Positions 17,179 through 26,819 of a stretch of 64,000 bases of DNA are shown here, piece by piece (position 1 is the first letter of the stretch; each line of letters opens with the position of its first letter). Source of the stretch: Paracoccaceae bacterium. Its GTDB lineage: Bacteria; Pseudomonadota; Alphaproteobacteria; Rhodobacterales; Rhodobacteraceae. The notes under the pieces were generated by a model. It worked only from the letters and a program-made list of their open reading frames with translations. It made no database searches and was not told the origin of the DNA. A program made the translations under genes and the position numbers. Location of the stretch: assembly GCA_027489375.1 (NCBI GenBank), contig JAIXZW010000007.1, positions 1 to 64,000 of the forward strand, in the 5' to 3' direction.

Positions 17179-18522
17179 TCAGACCGCCTCTTGAACCGCC
17201 GCGACGATGCCGTCCACGACGCGGACCAGAAGCCCCTCGTCCTCGCATTCGGCCATGACGCGGACCAGCGGTTCGGTCCCCGATTTGCGGATCAGCAACC
17301 GCCCCTTGCCTGCAAGCAGCCCCTCGGCCTCGGCGATCACCGCCTTGACCCGCGCGGCCTCGAGCGGGGTCGCTCCGGCCCCGTAGCGCACGTTCTTCAG
17401 CATCTGCGGCACCGTCTCGAACTGCCGCGTCAGGGTCGATGCCTTTGCCCCCGTCCGCGCCATTTCGGCAAGGAATTGCAGCCCCGCGACCAGCCCGTCG
17501 CCGGTGGTGGCATAGTCGGTCATCACGATATGGCCCGACTGTTCGCCGCCCAGATTGAAGCCCTTTTCGCGCATCCTTTCAACGACATAGCGGTCGCCCA
17601 CCGCCGTGCGCTCCAGCCGCAATCCGCGCGCTTCGAGATGCCGTTCCAGCCCCAGATTGGACATGACGGTGGCCACAAGCGCCCCGCCGCGCAACCGCCC
17701 CTCCTCGGCCCAGCGGGTGGCCATGAGCGCCATGATCTGGTCGCCATCGGCCACCATCCCCCGCTCGTCAAGGATCATCACCCGATCCGCGTCGCCATCG
17801 AGACAGATGCCCACATCCGCCCCATGCGCCACGACCGCCTCGGCCGCCGTCTGGGTATGGGTCGAGCCGCAGCGGTCGTTGATGTTGGTCCCGTTGGGGC
17901 TTACGCCAACCGCAATGACCTCGGCCCCCAACTCCCACAACACCTCGGGCGCCGCCTTGTAGGCCGCCCCGTTGGCGCAATCTATCACCACCTTCAACCC
18001 GTCCAGCCGGACCCCCGACGGGAAGGTCGTCTTGACGAACTCCTGATACCGCCCCCGCCCGTCCTCGATCCGCTTGGCACGGCCAATGTTTTCAGGCTTT
18101 GCAGGCAGGATTTCGCCGTCAAGGATCGCCTCGATCTCCATCTCCGCCTCGTCCGACAGCTTGAAACCGTCGGGGCCGAAGAACTTGATCCCGTTGTCCT
18201 GATGCGGGTTGTGGCTGGCCGAAATCATCACCCCGAGGTCCGCCCGCATCGACCGCGTCAGGAACCCCACCGCAGGCGTCGGCACGGGGCCAAGCAGCAG
18301 CACGTTCATCCCCGTGCTGGTCAGTCCGGCGGTCAGGGCGTTTTCAAGCATATAGCCCGAAAGCCGCGTGTCCTTGCCGATCACCACCCGATGCGCCGCC
18401 GACCCGTCGCGGCGGAAATACCGCCCCGCCGCCGCGCCCAGACGCAGCGCCATTTCGGCGGTCATGGGATAGGTGTTGGCGCGTCCCCGCACCCCGTCGG
18501 TTCCGAAAAGTTTCCGGCTCAT
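17179..18522 (-). CDS. glmM: Phosphoglucosamine mutase
   Basis: GlmM interconverts glucosamine 6- and 1-phosphate on the way to UDP-GlcNAc for peptidoglycan and lipopolysaccharide. The 447 residues include the phosphoserine loop ISASHNP (Ser103), the metal site DGDADR, the sugar-binding GEQSGHI and the C-terminal phosphate site [15 protein letters not shown] 18522 overlaps the folP stop by four bases. The folP-glmM order matches the folP-glmM linkage common in bacteria. Confidence 0.97.
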   Translation of the reverse strand: MSRKLFGTDGVRGRANTYPMTAEMALRLGAAAGRYFRRDGSAAHRVVIGKDTRLSGYMLENALTAGLTSTGMNVLLLGPVPTPAVGFLTRSMRADLGVMISASHNPHQDNGIKFFGPDGFKLSDEAEMEIEAILDGEILPAKPENIGRAKRIEDGRGRYQEFVKTTFPSGVRLDGLKVVIDCANGAAYKAAPEVLWELGAEVIAVGVSPNGTNINDRCGSTHTQTAAEAVVAHGADVGICLDGDADRVMILDERGMVADGDQIMALMATRWAEEGRLRGGALVATVMSNLGLERHLEARGLRLERTAVGDRYVVERMREKGFNLGGEQSGHIVMTDYATTGDGLVAGLQFLAEMARTGAKASTLTRQFETVPQMLKNVRYGAGATPLEAARVKAVIAEAEGLLAGKGRLLIRKSGTEPLVRVMAECEDEGLLVRVVDGIVAAVQEAV

Positions 18523-19520
18523 TTCGCCCCCCCGTTGACCGCCATCCACAGCGACAAGGCCTGCCGCGTCTCGGCCACATCATGCACCCGCACCATCTGC
18601 GCCCCCTGCGCCACCCCGGCCAGCGCCACGGCGACAGACCCCGGCATCCGCCGGTCCGCGACCGCCTCGCCCCCGATCGTCCCGATGAACCGCTTGCGCG
18701 ACACACCCAGCAGGATCGGCACGCCAAGGTCATGATAGACCGACAACCGCTCCAGCACCGCAAGGTTATGCACCACGGTCTTGCCGAACCCGATCCCCGG
18801 ATCGACCATGATCCGCGACCGCGGTATCCCCGCCGCCTCGGCCCGCGCAATCCGCTCGGCAAGAAAGTCGAAAACATCCAGCACAACATCGTCATAGACG
18901 GGATTGTCCTGCATCGTCGCGGGCGTCTTGATCGAATGCATCAGGATCACCGGAGCCTTCGCCCCCGCCACGACCCCCGCCATATCCGCGTCAAACCCCA
19001 TCGCGGCCACGTCGTTGACGATCCCCGCCCCCGCCGCCAGCGCCGCCTGCGCCACCGCCGCCTTGCGCGTATCGACCGAGATCACCGCGCCCAGCCCGCG
19101 CATCGCCGCAATCACGGGGGCGGTGCGGGCAATCTCTTCCTCGACCGGCACCTCGGCTGCACCGGGCCGCGTGCTTTCACCGCCGATGTCCAGCACCTCG
19201 GCCCCCGCCGCCATCGCACGGGCCTGCGCCAACGCCGCCTCGGGGTTGGTGAACCGCCCGCCGTCCGAAAAACTGTCCGGCGTGACGTTGAGGATGCCCA
19301 TGACCGTCGGCCGGTCCATCGGCACGCCCGCAAAGGCAGGGCGCGGCGCGGTCAGACGGTCGCGCACCTCGGCAGGCACATCCGCCACGGGCAGCACCCG
19401 TGCGGGGCCGTCGCGCCGCAGCACCTCGACCTGCGAAAACCACAGCCAGCCACCGGCGAGCGGCAAGGCTCCGTCAGGGCGATCCGCTGCCCTCAGCGTT
19501 ATCGGACGATAGTATTCCAT
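18519..19520 (-). CDS. folP: Dihydropteroate synthase
   Basis: FolP joins para-aminobenzoate to the pterin diphosphate in folate synthesis and is the sulfonamide target. The 333 residues include [32 protein letters not shown] and DPGIGFGKT, with the closing SVAVAL and RVHDV. The first 65 residues are an N-terminal extension relative to the shorter E. coli enzyme and are typical of this order. It lies downstream of folB and is translationally coupled to glmM. Confidence 0.96.
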   Translation of the reverse strand: MEYYRPITLRAADRPDGALPLAGGWLWFSQVEVLRRDGPARVLPVADVPAEVRDRLTAPRPAFAGVPMDRPTVMGILNVTPDSFSDGGRFTNPEAALAQARAMAAGAEVLDIGGESTRPGAAEVPVEEEIARTAPVIAAMRGLGAVISVDTRKAAVAQAALAAGAGIVNDVAAMGFDADMAGVVAGAKAPVILMHSIKTPATMQDNPVYDDVVLDVFDFLAERIARAEAAGIPRSRIMVDPGIGFGKTVVHNLAVLERLSVYHDLGVPILLGVSRKRFIGTIGGEAVADRRMPGSVAVALAGVAQGAQMVRVHDVAETRQALSLWMAVNGGAK

Positions 19521-19565
19521 GCGGCCTGCCTAGGCCGCTCCGTCCCGTCGCGCAAGCCTGCGCGG

Positions 19566-20474
19566 TCAGGCCCGCTCCACCGGCACGCGGCTTCCTGCCG
19601 GAAGTGCAACATCGCCGTGAACGACCATGCCCGCCGCCGCCATCATCTCGGCCAGCCAAAGCGCCAGCGCCACAGGCTCGCGCCCCTGCGGGCCGTCCAC
19701 GGCGTCGAGCACCAGCTTCGACGGCGCCCAGACGATCATCTGCCCGCGCTTCACCGCCCAGTCGATCTCGGTCCGCGTCGCCACCACCACGCAGCGCGCA
19801 TCCTTGGCCGCCAGCCGCCACGCGTTCTGTTCGATGGCCAAAAGGTCCACCCGCCGCTGCGTCGGCTTGTGCCCCGTCACGGGTCGCGGCAGGTCCGGCA
19901 GCCCCACGGCCAGGATCACCGGCACCCCCCGCGCCTGCAACGCGTCAAGCCGTGCGCCCAAGCCCGCATCGTCGATTGCGGCATTGTCGAGATAGACGAC
20001 CAGCGGATGCACCGCCTCTTCCACCCCGTCCTGCCCCACGGCCTTCAGCGGCGCTTCGGCGCGGCTGCGCACGATCTCCACGCCCAGCTTGCCCGGCCCG
20101 CGATCCAGCTTCTCCACCCGCACGAAAACGCGCATCGCCTGCGGCTCCGCCAGAATCCGCTCGGCAATCCGGCTTGCCAGCGTTTCGAGCAGGTTCAGCC
20201 GCTCCGCCGAAAGCTCGGCGGCAATCGCTTCGGTGATGCGGTCATAGCTCAGGATCTTGTCGACATCATCGTCCAGCGGCTGCGGCTGCGGGCGCACCTC
20301 GACCACCACGTTGAACTGGACGCGCTGCCGCGTGCCACGCTCTTGCTGGAACGCGCCGATCTCGACCTCGACGATATGGTCGCGCAACGAGATGCGGTCG
20401 CGCGGGTCGGCACTGGCCGAAGCCGCAGCCCGTTCTTCGGGATGCGCAAAGGCGAGCCTGATGTCAGTGGTCAT
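19566..20474 (-). CDS. folB: Dihydroneopterin aldolase with extra C-terminal domain
   Basis: Residues about 25-130 form a FolB domain (RISLRDHIVEVEIGAFQQERGTRQ..., LSYDRITEAI, LNLLETLASRIAERIL), which cleaves dihydroneopterin to hydroxymethyl-dihydropterin. The remaining 170 residues (about 131-302) are a second alpha/beta region (VVYLDNAAIDDAGLGARLDALQARGVPVILAVG...) that ordinary 120-residue FolB proteins lack and that I cannot name. The gene is 45 bases upstream of folP. The start at 20474 follows AAGGGAAGG. Confidence 0.88.
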   Translation of the reverse strand: MTTDIRLAFAHPEERAAASASADPRDRISLRDHIVEVEIGAFQQERGTRQRVQFNVVVEVRPQPQPLDDDVDKILSYDRITEAIAAELSAERLNLLETLASRIAERILAEPQAMRVFVRVEKLDRGPGKLGVEIVRSRAEAPLKAVGQDGVEEAVHPLVVYLDNAAIDDAGLGARLDALQARGVPVILAVGLPDLPRPVTGHKPTQRRVDLLAIEQNAWRLAAKDARCVVVATRTEIDWAVKRGQMIVWAPSKLVLDAVDGPQGREPVALALWLAEMMAAAGMVVHGDVALPAGSRVPVERA

Positions 20475-20591
20475 GGGTTCGCCTTCCCTTCCGGCATGTC
20501 TCGGGCGGAAGGATAGCCGCTTCCACGGCCCCTTCCTTGCCCAAAGCCGTCATCCGGCGCAACCCTGCCGACTCGTGAACCGGCCGAAGCC

Positions 20592-21269
20592 CTAGCGCTT
20601 GTAGAAAAGATGCGCCCCGATGGATGCCGTGCGGTCGAAACGGTGCGACCAGTCGGGCTTGACGCCACGGGTGTGGAAATACATCGCCCCTTCGGTCAGG
20701 GTCCGCGGCGCGCCATCCATCATCACACGGGCGATACGCCCGGCGATCTCCACCGCCTCGGGGTCGCGCATCGCATCGGCACGCCCGTCACAGACATACG
20801 AGAACTGGCACCCGCCATTGCCGCGCTGCCCCACCACCGCGCAGATCGAGCCGGGATAGATCCCGCTGTCGACACGGTTGAGGATCACTTCGGCCACCGC
20901 GAACTGGCCCTCGAGCGTTTCGCCCCGCGCTTCGAAATAGATCGCCTTGCGCAGGCACTCCCATTCGGCATCGCCCGACGGTGCGGCCTGCGCCATCAGC
21001 CAGTCGGCGCTGTATTCGATCTGCGCGGGTGCGGCCTTCTTGCCCCGCGTCATCTTGGTCTGGACTTCCGGCCCCACGGCCAGTTCGGTCAGTTTCTGTG
21101 CAGGCAGGGCATCAAGCGCCTGCTTTTCCGCGCCCAGAAGCGCGGCCATCTGCGTGCCGACCGCTGCGGTCGGATCATTCGAATGGCTCACCGTCACATC
21201 GGCGAAGGCCGCTCCATTCAGGATGACGGCGGCGATCGCCCCCAGCACCCAGCCTGTATGCAAGCGCAT
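20592..21269 (-). CDS. Cell-wall hydrolase, SleB family
   Basis: This is a 225-residue secreted protein. A signal peptide covers about residues 1-23 (GWVLGAIAAVILNGAAFAD). The C-terminal SleB/hydrolase_2 domain (about 105-225) contains CLRKAIYFEARGETLEGQFAVAEVILNRV, with the catalytic Glu in YFEARGE, then CQFSYVCDG and the closing GAMYFHTRGVKPDW. It should cleave peptidoglycan in the periplasm during growth. It is not a spore protein; this family is common in non-sporulating alphaproteobacteria. Confidence 0.88.
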   Translation of the reverse strand: MRLHTGWVLGAIAAVILNGAAFADVTVSHSNDPTAAVGTQMAALLGAEKQALDALPAQKLTELAVGPEVQTKMTRGKKAAPAQIEYSADWLMAQAAPSGDAEWECLRKAIYFEARGETLEGQFAVAEVILNRVDSGIYPGSICAVVGQRGNGGCQFSYVCDGRADAMRDPEAVEIAGRIARVMMDGAPRTLTEGAMYFHTRGVKPDWSHRFDRTASIGAHLFYKR

Positions 21270-21482
21270 GTATCGTGTTTCCCGGTTTGTTACGCCTCGC
21301 CCCCGCCGCCCACAATCGAAAGTATGGGCCGTTGAAGCGAAGTGTCGGGGTATGCGACCCGCCGCAGCGCTGTCCACCTATGTGGTAAAATTGCAACGAA
21401 ATTGCGGCCGGCTTCGGCGGAAACTCGCCGAAACAATCCGTAACACTGTGTTAACGGACCCTTACAACCGCATGATATTGTG

Positions 21483-24032
21483 TCAGTTTTCGGCTGACGC
21501 AGCGCGATCCACCAAAGCCAGATGTGCCGCGGCGAGTCGCGCCAAAGGCACCCGATAGGGCGAACAACTGACATAATCGAACCCTGCCTTGCGGCAGAAG
21601 TCGATTGATTCGGGGTTGCCGCCATGCTCGCCGCAGATCGACAGCACCAGATCGCCCCGCGCTTTCCGCCCCCGCTCCGCGCCGATGTGCAACAGCTCTC
21701 CGACACCGTCGACGTCGAGCACATGGAACGGGTCCTCGGGGAAAACCCCCTGCTGCACATAGGTGTTCATGAACCGCCCCGCATCGTCGCGCGACAGGCC
21801 ATAGGTCATCTGCGTCAGGTCGTTGGTGCCAAAGGACAGAAAGGCCGCATGCTGCGCTATCTCGCCCGCCCGCAGCGCGGCACGCGGCGTCTCCACCATG
21901 ACCCCCAGCTTATAGGCGAAATCGACCCCACTCTTGGTGCGCACCTTGGCCGCCACGGCATCGACCCGCGCCTTGACCAGCTCCACCTCGCGCCGCGCCG
22001 AAACCAGCGGGATCATGATCTCCGGCACGACACTCGCCCCGCCCCGCGCGATCTCCACCGTCGCTTCAAAGATCGCCTGCGCCTGCATGTCATAGATTTC
22101 CGGCAGTACGACCCCAAGCCGCACGCCGCGCATCCCCAGCATCGGGTTGAATTCCGAAAGCGCCTCGGCCCGCCGGACCACATCGGACAAGGGCTTGTCC
22201 AAAGCCTCGGCCAGATCGCGCAGGCCTTCGCGGCTGTGCGGCAGGAATTCGTGCAAGGGCGGGTCGAACAGGCGGATGCAGACGGGCAGCCCCTGCATGA
22301 TGTCGAAAAGCTGCACGAAATCCTCGCGCTGCATCGGCAAAAGCCGCGCCAGCGCCGCCGCGCGGTCTTTCGAGCTGTCGGCGAAGATCATCTCGCGCAT
22401 CACGACCAGACGGTCATCCTCGAAGAACATATGCTCCGTCCGGCACAGCCCGATCCCCTGCGCCTCGAACTGCCGCGCGGTCGCGGCATCGGCGGGCGTG
22501 TCGGCATTGGCGCGGATGCCGATATCGCGCACCGCATCCGCCCACCCCAGCAGCTTGCGGAACGACCCGTCAAGCGCGGGGGCCAGCATCTCGGCCGCGC
22601 CCAGAAGCGTCTCGCCCGTGGTGCCGTCCACCGTGACCAGATCGCCCTCGCGCAACACCCGCCCGTCCGGCGCGGTGAGCGTCCGCTCCTTCCCGTCAAG
22701 CTTCATTTCCGACGCACCCACGATGCAGGGCAAGCCAAGCCCCCGCGCGATCACCGCCGCATGGCTGGTCATCCCGCCCCGCTCGGTCAGCACGCCCACC
22801 GCCGAATGCATGCCGCGAATATCCTCGGGCGCCGTCTCGCGCCGCACGAGGATGCACGGCTCGCCCCGCGCCGCACTCGCCTGCGCCGCGGCTGACGAAA
22901 ACACCACCCGCCCCGTCGCCGCCCCGGGCGAGGCCGCGATGCCCTTGACGAACACGTCCCGCTTCCCGCGCGGATCGACCTGCGGGTGCAGCATCTCCGT
23001 CAGCGAGCGCGGCTCGACGCGCAGCACGGCCTCGTCCTGGCTGATGATCCCGTCCTCGGCCAGGGCCACCGCGATCTTCAACCCCGCCCGCGCCGACCGC
23101 GCCACCTTTATCGCATCGAGAACCGAAAGCTTCCCGTCCTCGATGGTGAATTCGATCTGCATCTCCTCGCGCAGCCGCTGGCGGCACACGGACCCGTATT
23201 TCACCAACTCGGCAAAAATCCCGGGCGCGATATCCTCGAGCGACGGGCCACGCACATCACGCGTCAGGTAGATGGCTTCCGTGGTCTTCAGCGCATCGCG
23301 CCCCTGGCTCTGGCCCAGATAGCGCCCCGTCACCTGCGGCAGCCCCGTCACGGGGTCCACGAACTGGATCACCCCCGACCCCGACACACCCTTGCCGATG
23401 CCCTGCGCCATCTCCTGCACGACCAGCCCCAGCCCCGCCTCGGGCGAAGCGCCCTTGGCCTGCCTGAGCAGCCGCGCCGTCGTCCCCTCCCAGGCCCGCG
23501 CCATCGACCGCAGCACCTCGGCCAACTGACGCCCCGCGCCTTGGGGGAAGGGTTCTTCCATCTCCAATTCGTAGACCCGCAGCGCGTCCTTCAACGCCTC
23601 GGCACTGGGGGCCGCATCGAACATATCGGGATCGAGCCGCGCCACATGGGTCGCATAGGCCTGCACGAAGCGCAGATAAAGCGCATCCGCCGCCGCCTGC
23701 CCGTGCGTTTCCACCAGCCGCGCATGGCGCTCCGCATTCATTCCCACGTTGAGAATCGTCGCAGGCCCGCCCCAATCGGGATTTTCCGGGCTGGGCCTGA
23801 CAGAGATCAGCGCCCCCTCCCCGAAATGGCCAAGGATCGCCGCCACATCGACCTGTTGCCCCGCCGCAATCGCCCGCACCGTCTGGGCGGGCAGCGCGAC
23901 CGTCTCGGGCACCGGAAGCTCAAGCCGCACAAGCCTTTGCAGGCACTTGGCCCGCCAGCCATGCGCCACGGTCATGATCTTCGCGCTCGGCGTCACTTCC
24001 GCGAAGTCCGCGATCTTGTCCATTTTCTGCAC
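21483..24032 (-). CDS. Pyruvate phosphate dikinase-like protein with degenerate ATP site
   Basis: The 849-residue protein is collinear with PPDK. The phosphohistidine is His424 in GGMTSHAAVIARG, and the PEP-binding barrel has MLGMRGVRLG and Cys800 in SICGEHGGNPESIDF. The N-terminal nucleotide-grasp domain has lost the GGKGANL glycine-lysine loop (HGWRAKCLQRL here) and the QTRxGKR strand (DAIKVARSARA here). Phosphotransfer from ATP is therefore doubtful, while PEP/pyruvate chemistry looks intact. GTG 24032 has AAGGGA seven bases upstream; a further upstream ATG is less well placed. Confidence 0.85.
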   Translation of the reverse strand: MQKMDKIADFAEVTPSAKIMTVAHGWRAKCLQRLVRLELPVPETVALPAQTVRAIAAGQQVDVAAILGHFGEGALISVRPSPENPDWGGPATILNVGMNAERHARLVETHGQAAADALYLRFVQAYATHVARLDPDMFDAAPSAEALKDALRVYELEMEEPFPQGAGRQLAEVLRSMARAWEGTTARLLRQAKGASPEAGLGLVVQEMAQGIGKGVSGSGVIQFVDPVTGLPQVTGRYLGQSQGRDALKTTEAIYLTRDVRGPSLEDIAPGIFAELVKYGSVCRQRLREEMQIEFTIEDGKLSVLDAIKVARSARAGLKIAVALAEDGIISQDEAVLRVEPRSLTEMLHPQVDPRGKRDVFVKGIAASPGAATGRVVFSSAAAQASAARGEPCILVRRETAPEDIRGMHSAVGVLTERGGMTSHAAVIARGLGLPCIVGASEMKLDGKERTLTAPDGRVLREGDLVTVDGTTGETLLGAAEMLAPALDGSFRKLLGWADAVRDIGIRANADTPADAATARQFEAQGIGLCRTEHMFFEDDRLVVMREMIFADSSKDRAAALARLLPMQREDFVQLFDIMQGLPVCIRLFDPPLHEFLPHSREGLRDLAEALDKPLSDVVRRAEALSEFNPMLGMRGVRLGVVLPEIYDMQAQAIFEATVEIARGGASVVPEIMIPLVSARREVELVKARVDAVAAKVRTKSGVDFAYKLGVMVETPRAALRAGEIAQHAAFLSFGTNDLTQMTYGLSRDDAGRFMNTYVQQGVFPEDPFHVLDVDGVGELLHIGAERGRKARGDLVLSICGEHGGNPESIDFCRKAGFDYVSCSPYRVPLARLAAAHLALVDRAASAEN

Positions 24033-24112
24033 TGCGGCGTCCCTTGTTGCGCGCGCAGGATACGCCCAATTGTGTGTCACGCAAGCCTGACATGCTGCGC
24101 TTGCACGAAATC

Positions 24113-24260
24113 AGAAGGGGGCTTTCCGCCCCCTCGGGCCGCGTCCCGCGCCCCTCACCCCCGAGGATATTTGGGGCAAGAGGAAGCCAGCGTCCTCGTC
24201 CCCTTCCTCTTGCCTCAAATATCCTCGGGTGAGGTCTGGAGAGGGCGGAAAGCCCTCTCC
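24113..24260. repeat. Palindromic repeat locus C (head-to-head pair)
   Basis: The minus core (24158-24173) and plus core (24216-24229) face away from each other. Their outer flanks GGGGCAAGAGGAAG and CTTCCTCTTGCCTC pair, giving a 24-bp near-perfect inverted repeat around a 17-base centre. Each half ends in a hairpin with loop GGAAA: GGGGGC/GCCCCC at the left end and GGAGAGGGC/GCCCTCTCC (24238-24260) on the right. It lies just after glyS. Confidence 0.88.
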
Positions 24261-24283
24261 AGCGGGTTCCGCCGGAACTCCCG

Positions 24284-26341
24284 TCAGCCGTCCAGACGCG
24301 ACAGGTCCGCCACGCCACCGCAAACCGTGCGGATGCGGTGCAGCAGGTTCAGACGGTTGCGCCGCACCACCTGATTGTCGCTGTTGACCTGCACGGCGGT
24401 GAAGAAGGCGTCGATGGGCGCGCGAAGCTGCGCCATCGCCCCCATCGCGGCGGCGAAATCCTCGGACCGGATCGCCGGACCGATGGCCGCTTCCGCCACG
24501 TCGAGCGCGTTGAAGAGCGCCTTTTCCCCGTCGCCTTCGGCAAACTTCGGATCGGCGCCGAAGGAATATTCCACCCCGTCCTTGGCTTCCGCCTGCGAAA
24601 GGATGTTGTTCGCCCGCTTGAACCCCTGCACAAGGTTCGTCCCGTCCTCCGAGGCAAGGAAGGACTGCAACGCCTGAGCCCGCTTGACCAGCAACGTCAG
24701 GTCATCATTGCCGGGCATGGCAAGGCAGGCGTCGATGACATCATGCCGGATGCCTTGGTCTTTCAGGAAGACCTTCAGGCGGTCGTGGAAAAAGTCGAGG
24801 AGGTCGGCAGCGTCCACACCCGCATAACCCTTGCCAAAGACCGAAAGCAGCGATCCCCGCACCCCGTTCACCAACACCAGCCGGATCACGCCCAGCGCCG
24901 CACGGCGCAGCGCGAAGGGGTCCTTGCTCCCCGTCGGCTTCTCGTCGATGGCCCAGAATCCCGTCAGCGTGTCGATCTTGTCGGCCAGCGCAACGGCGAC
25001 CGACACCGGATCGGTCGGGACATCATCCGTCGGCCCGAGCGGCGAGTAATGGTCCCGCGCCGCTTTCGCCACGGCCTCGGGCAGACCCGCTTCGGTGGCG
25101 TAATACATCCCCATCAACCCCTGCAATTCAGGGAATTCCCCGACCATCGACGACCGCAAGTCAGCCTTTGCCACCCGCGCCGCCTGTTCTGCCACGCCCG
25201 CATCGGCCCCGACCAGGGGCGCAATCTCGCGCGCCAGCGCCGCGATGCGCCCGATGCGTTCGGCCTGGGAGCCGAGCTTGTTGTGGAAGGTGACAGCTTC
25301 CAGCCCCCGAAGCCAGTCGCCCATACCCGCCTTGGCCACCCGCAGGTCATTCTCCCAGAAGAAGCGCGCATCCGACAGGCGCGCCGACAGCACCTTCTGG
25401 TTGCCCTTCAGGATCGTCGCCCCCTGATCGGCGGTTTCGGTATTGGCGACGGTGATGAAACCCTCGATCCGCCCCGTCTTGGGGTTCTTCACCGAAAAGA
25501 ACTTCTGGTGCTCTTTCATGCTCGTCTGGAGCACCTCGGGCGGCAGGTGCAGGAATTCCTCGCCGATCCGCCCCATCAGCGGCACGGGCCATTCGACCAG
25601 CCCCGCCACCTCGGCCAGCAGGCCGCGATCCTCGACCGCTTCCAGTCCGGCGGCAAAGGCAAGGTTCACCGCATCCTGCCAGATATGCGCGGCGCGTTCG
25701 TCGGCGTCCAGCATCACCTTGGCCCGCCACAGCTTTGCGCGGTAGTCATCAAACGAGGACACGGCAAACCGCCCGTTCCCCATGAAGCGATGCCCCTCGG
25801 TCGTCTCCCCCGCCGTGATCCCGTCGATCTCCAGCGGGACGACCGCAGCGCCGCCCTCGTCCACCATCAGACAGAGGATCGACTGCAAGGGCCGCACCCA
25901 GCGCAAGGACCCCGACCCCCAGCGCATCGACTTGGGCCAGGGGAAGTTGCGCACCGCGCCTTCCAGCACCTCGGCGACAATCTCCGCCGCCTGACGGCCC
26001 GGCTTTTCGATCACCGCGAAATAGACCTGCGCCTTCTTGTCGTCGCGGACTTCAAGCTGCTCCTTGGTCAAGCCCGTCGAGCGCAGGAACCCCTCCAGCG
26101 CCGCCGCGGGCGCGTCTGTGCGCGGCCCCTTGCGCTCCTCGCGCACCGGTTTGCTTTCCGCCGTCAGCCCCTCGACCGACAGCACCAGCCGCCGCGGCGT
26201 CGAGAACGCCCCCGCCGAGGCATAGGTCAGCCCCGCCTCGACCAGCCCGTCCGTCACCAGACGCTTGAGGTCCGCCGCCGCCTTCCCCTGCATCCGCGCG
26301 GGGATTTCCTCGGAGAAGAGTTCGATCAAAAGGTCGGGCAT
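24284..26341 (-). CDS. glyS: Glycyl-tRNA synthetase beta subunit
   Basis: GlyS binds tRNA-Gly for the alpha2beta2 bacterial glycyl-tRNA synthetase. The 685 residues begin LLIELFSEEIPARMQ and contain the HD-like and C-terminal anticodon-binding regions ending FFTAVQVNSDNQVVRRNRLNLLHRI. Length and ends agree with the family. It begins one base after the stop of the DUF6446 gene in the glyQ operon. Confidence 0.97.
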   Translation of the reverse strand: MPDLLIELFSEEIPARMQGKAAADLKRLVTDGLVEAGLTYASAGAFSTPRRLVLSVEGLTAESKPVREERKGPRTDAPAAALEGFLRSTGLTKEQLEVRDDKKAQVYFAVIEKPGRQAAEIVAEVLEGAVRNFPWPKSMRWGSGSLRWVRPLQSILCLMVDEGGAAVVPLEIDGITAGETTEGHRFMGNGRFAVSSFDDYRAKLWRAKVMLDADERAAHIWQDAVNLAFAAGLEAVEDRGLLAEVAGLVEWPVPLMGRIGEEFLHLPPEVLQTSMKEHQKFFSVKNPKTGRIEGFITVANTETADQGATILKGNQKVLSARLSDARFFWENDLRVAKAGMGDWLRGLEAVTFHNKLGSQAERIGRIAALAREIAPLVGADAGVAEQAARVAKADLRSSMVGEFPELQGLMGMYYATEAGLPEAVAKAARDHYSPLGPTDDVPTDPVSVAVALADKIDTLTGFWAIDEKPTGSKDPFALRRAALGVIRLVLVNGVRGSLLSVFGKGYAGVDAADLLDFFHDRLKVFLKDQGIRHDVIDACLAMPGNDDLTLLVKRAQALQSFLASEDGTNLVQGFKRANNILSQAEAKDGVEYSFGADPKFAEGDGEKALFNALDVAEAAIGPAIRSEDFAAAMGAMAQLRAPIDAFFTAVQVNSDNQVVRRNRLNLLHRIRTVCGGVADLSRLDG

Positions 26342-26342
26342 G

Positions 26343-26819
26343 TCACTCGTTTCCTTCGGCGCCGTTCAGTTGCTGCCACGCATAGGCACGGCCATCGGCA
26401 AAGACCGCGACCACGCGGTCCACACCGGGGTGGATGTTCTCTTGGCCCATGAAGGCCACCGCCTCGCCGCTTTCCAGCGCGGCGCCGATGGCCGCCGCAT
26501 CGAAGCAGCCGAACCACGACGGCGCGAGCAGCGGTTCGGGCTTGGGGTATATCTTGTAAGTCTCGGTCAGCATGGCCAGCGTCAGCGGCGTGCGGAAACA
26601 GGCGCGGAAGCGGATCGGGGAACTGTCCCCGTCGATCCCCGTGATCCCTTCGACCAGAATCCCCTCGGGCTGCCCGCTTTCGATGCTCGTCAGCGCGATC
26701 TCCTGCCCCGGCTCGAACACCGCCTCGTCATAAAAGGCATAGACCTGCAGCCAATACATGGCCACGCCCGCAACCAGACCCGTCAACACGAGGAACCCTC
26801 CGACGACCTTGCCATTCAC
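26343..26819 (-). CDS. DUF6446 family membrane-anchored protein
   Basis: This is a 158-residue protein with one N-terminal helix ([26 protein letters not shown], about 4-29) and a soluble, probably periplasmic domain with two cysteines ([19 protein letters not shown]). It matches the DUF6446 pattern seen between glyQ and glyS in Rhodobacterales; no function is known. The GTG start at 26819 overlaps the glyQ stop by four bases, so a longer ATG-start frame is not needed. A link to tRNA charging is implied by position only. Confidence 0.85.
   Translation of the reverse strand: MNGKVVGGFLVLTGLVAGVAMYWLQVYAFYDEAVFEPGQEIALTSIESGQPEGILVEGITGIDGDSSPIRFRACFRTPLTLAMLTETYKIYPKPEPLLAPSWFGCFDAAAIGAALESGEAVAFMGQENIHPGVDRVVAVFADGRAYAWQQLNGAEGNE

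Noticed and set aside
24338..26452. 704-aa plus-strand ORF opposite glyS
   Set aside because: Arg/His/Pro-rich composition typical of antisense frames; glyS on the other strand has full family similarity.
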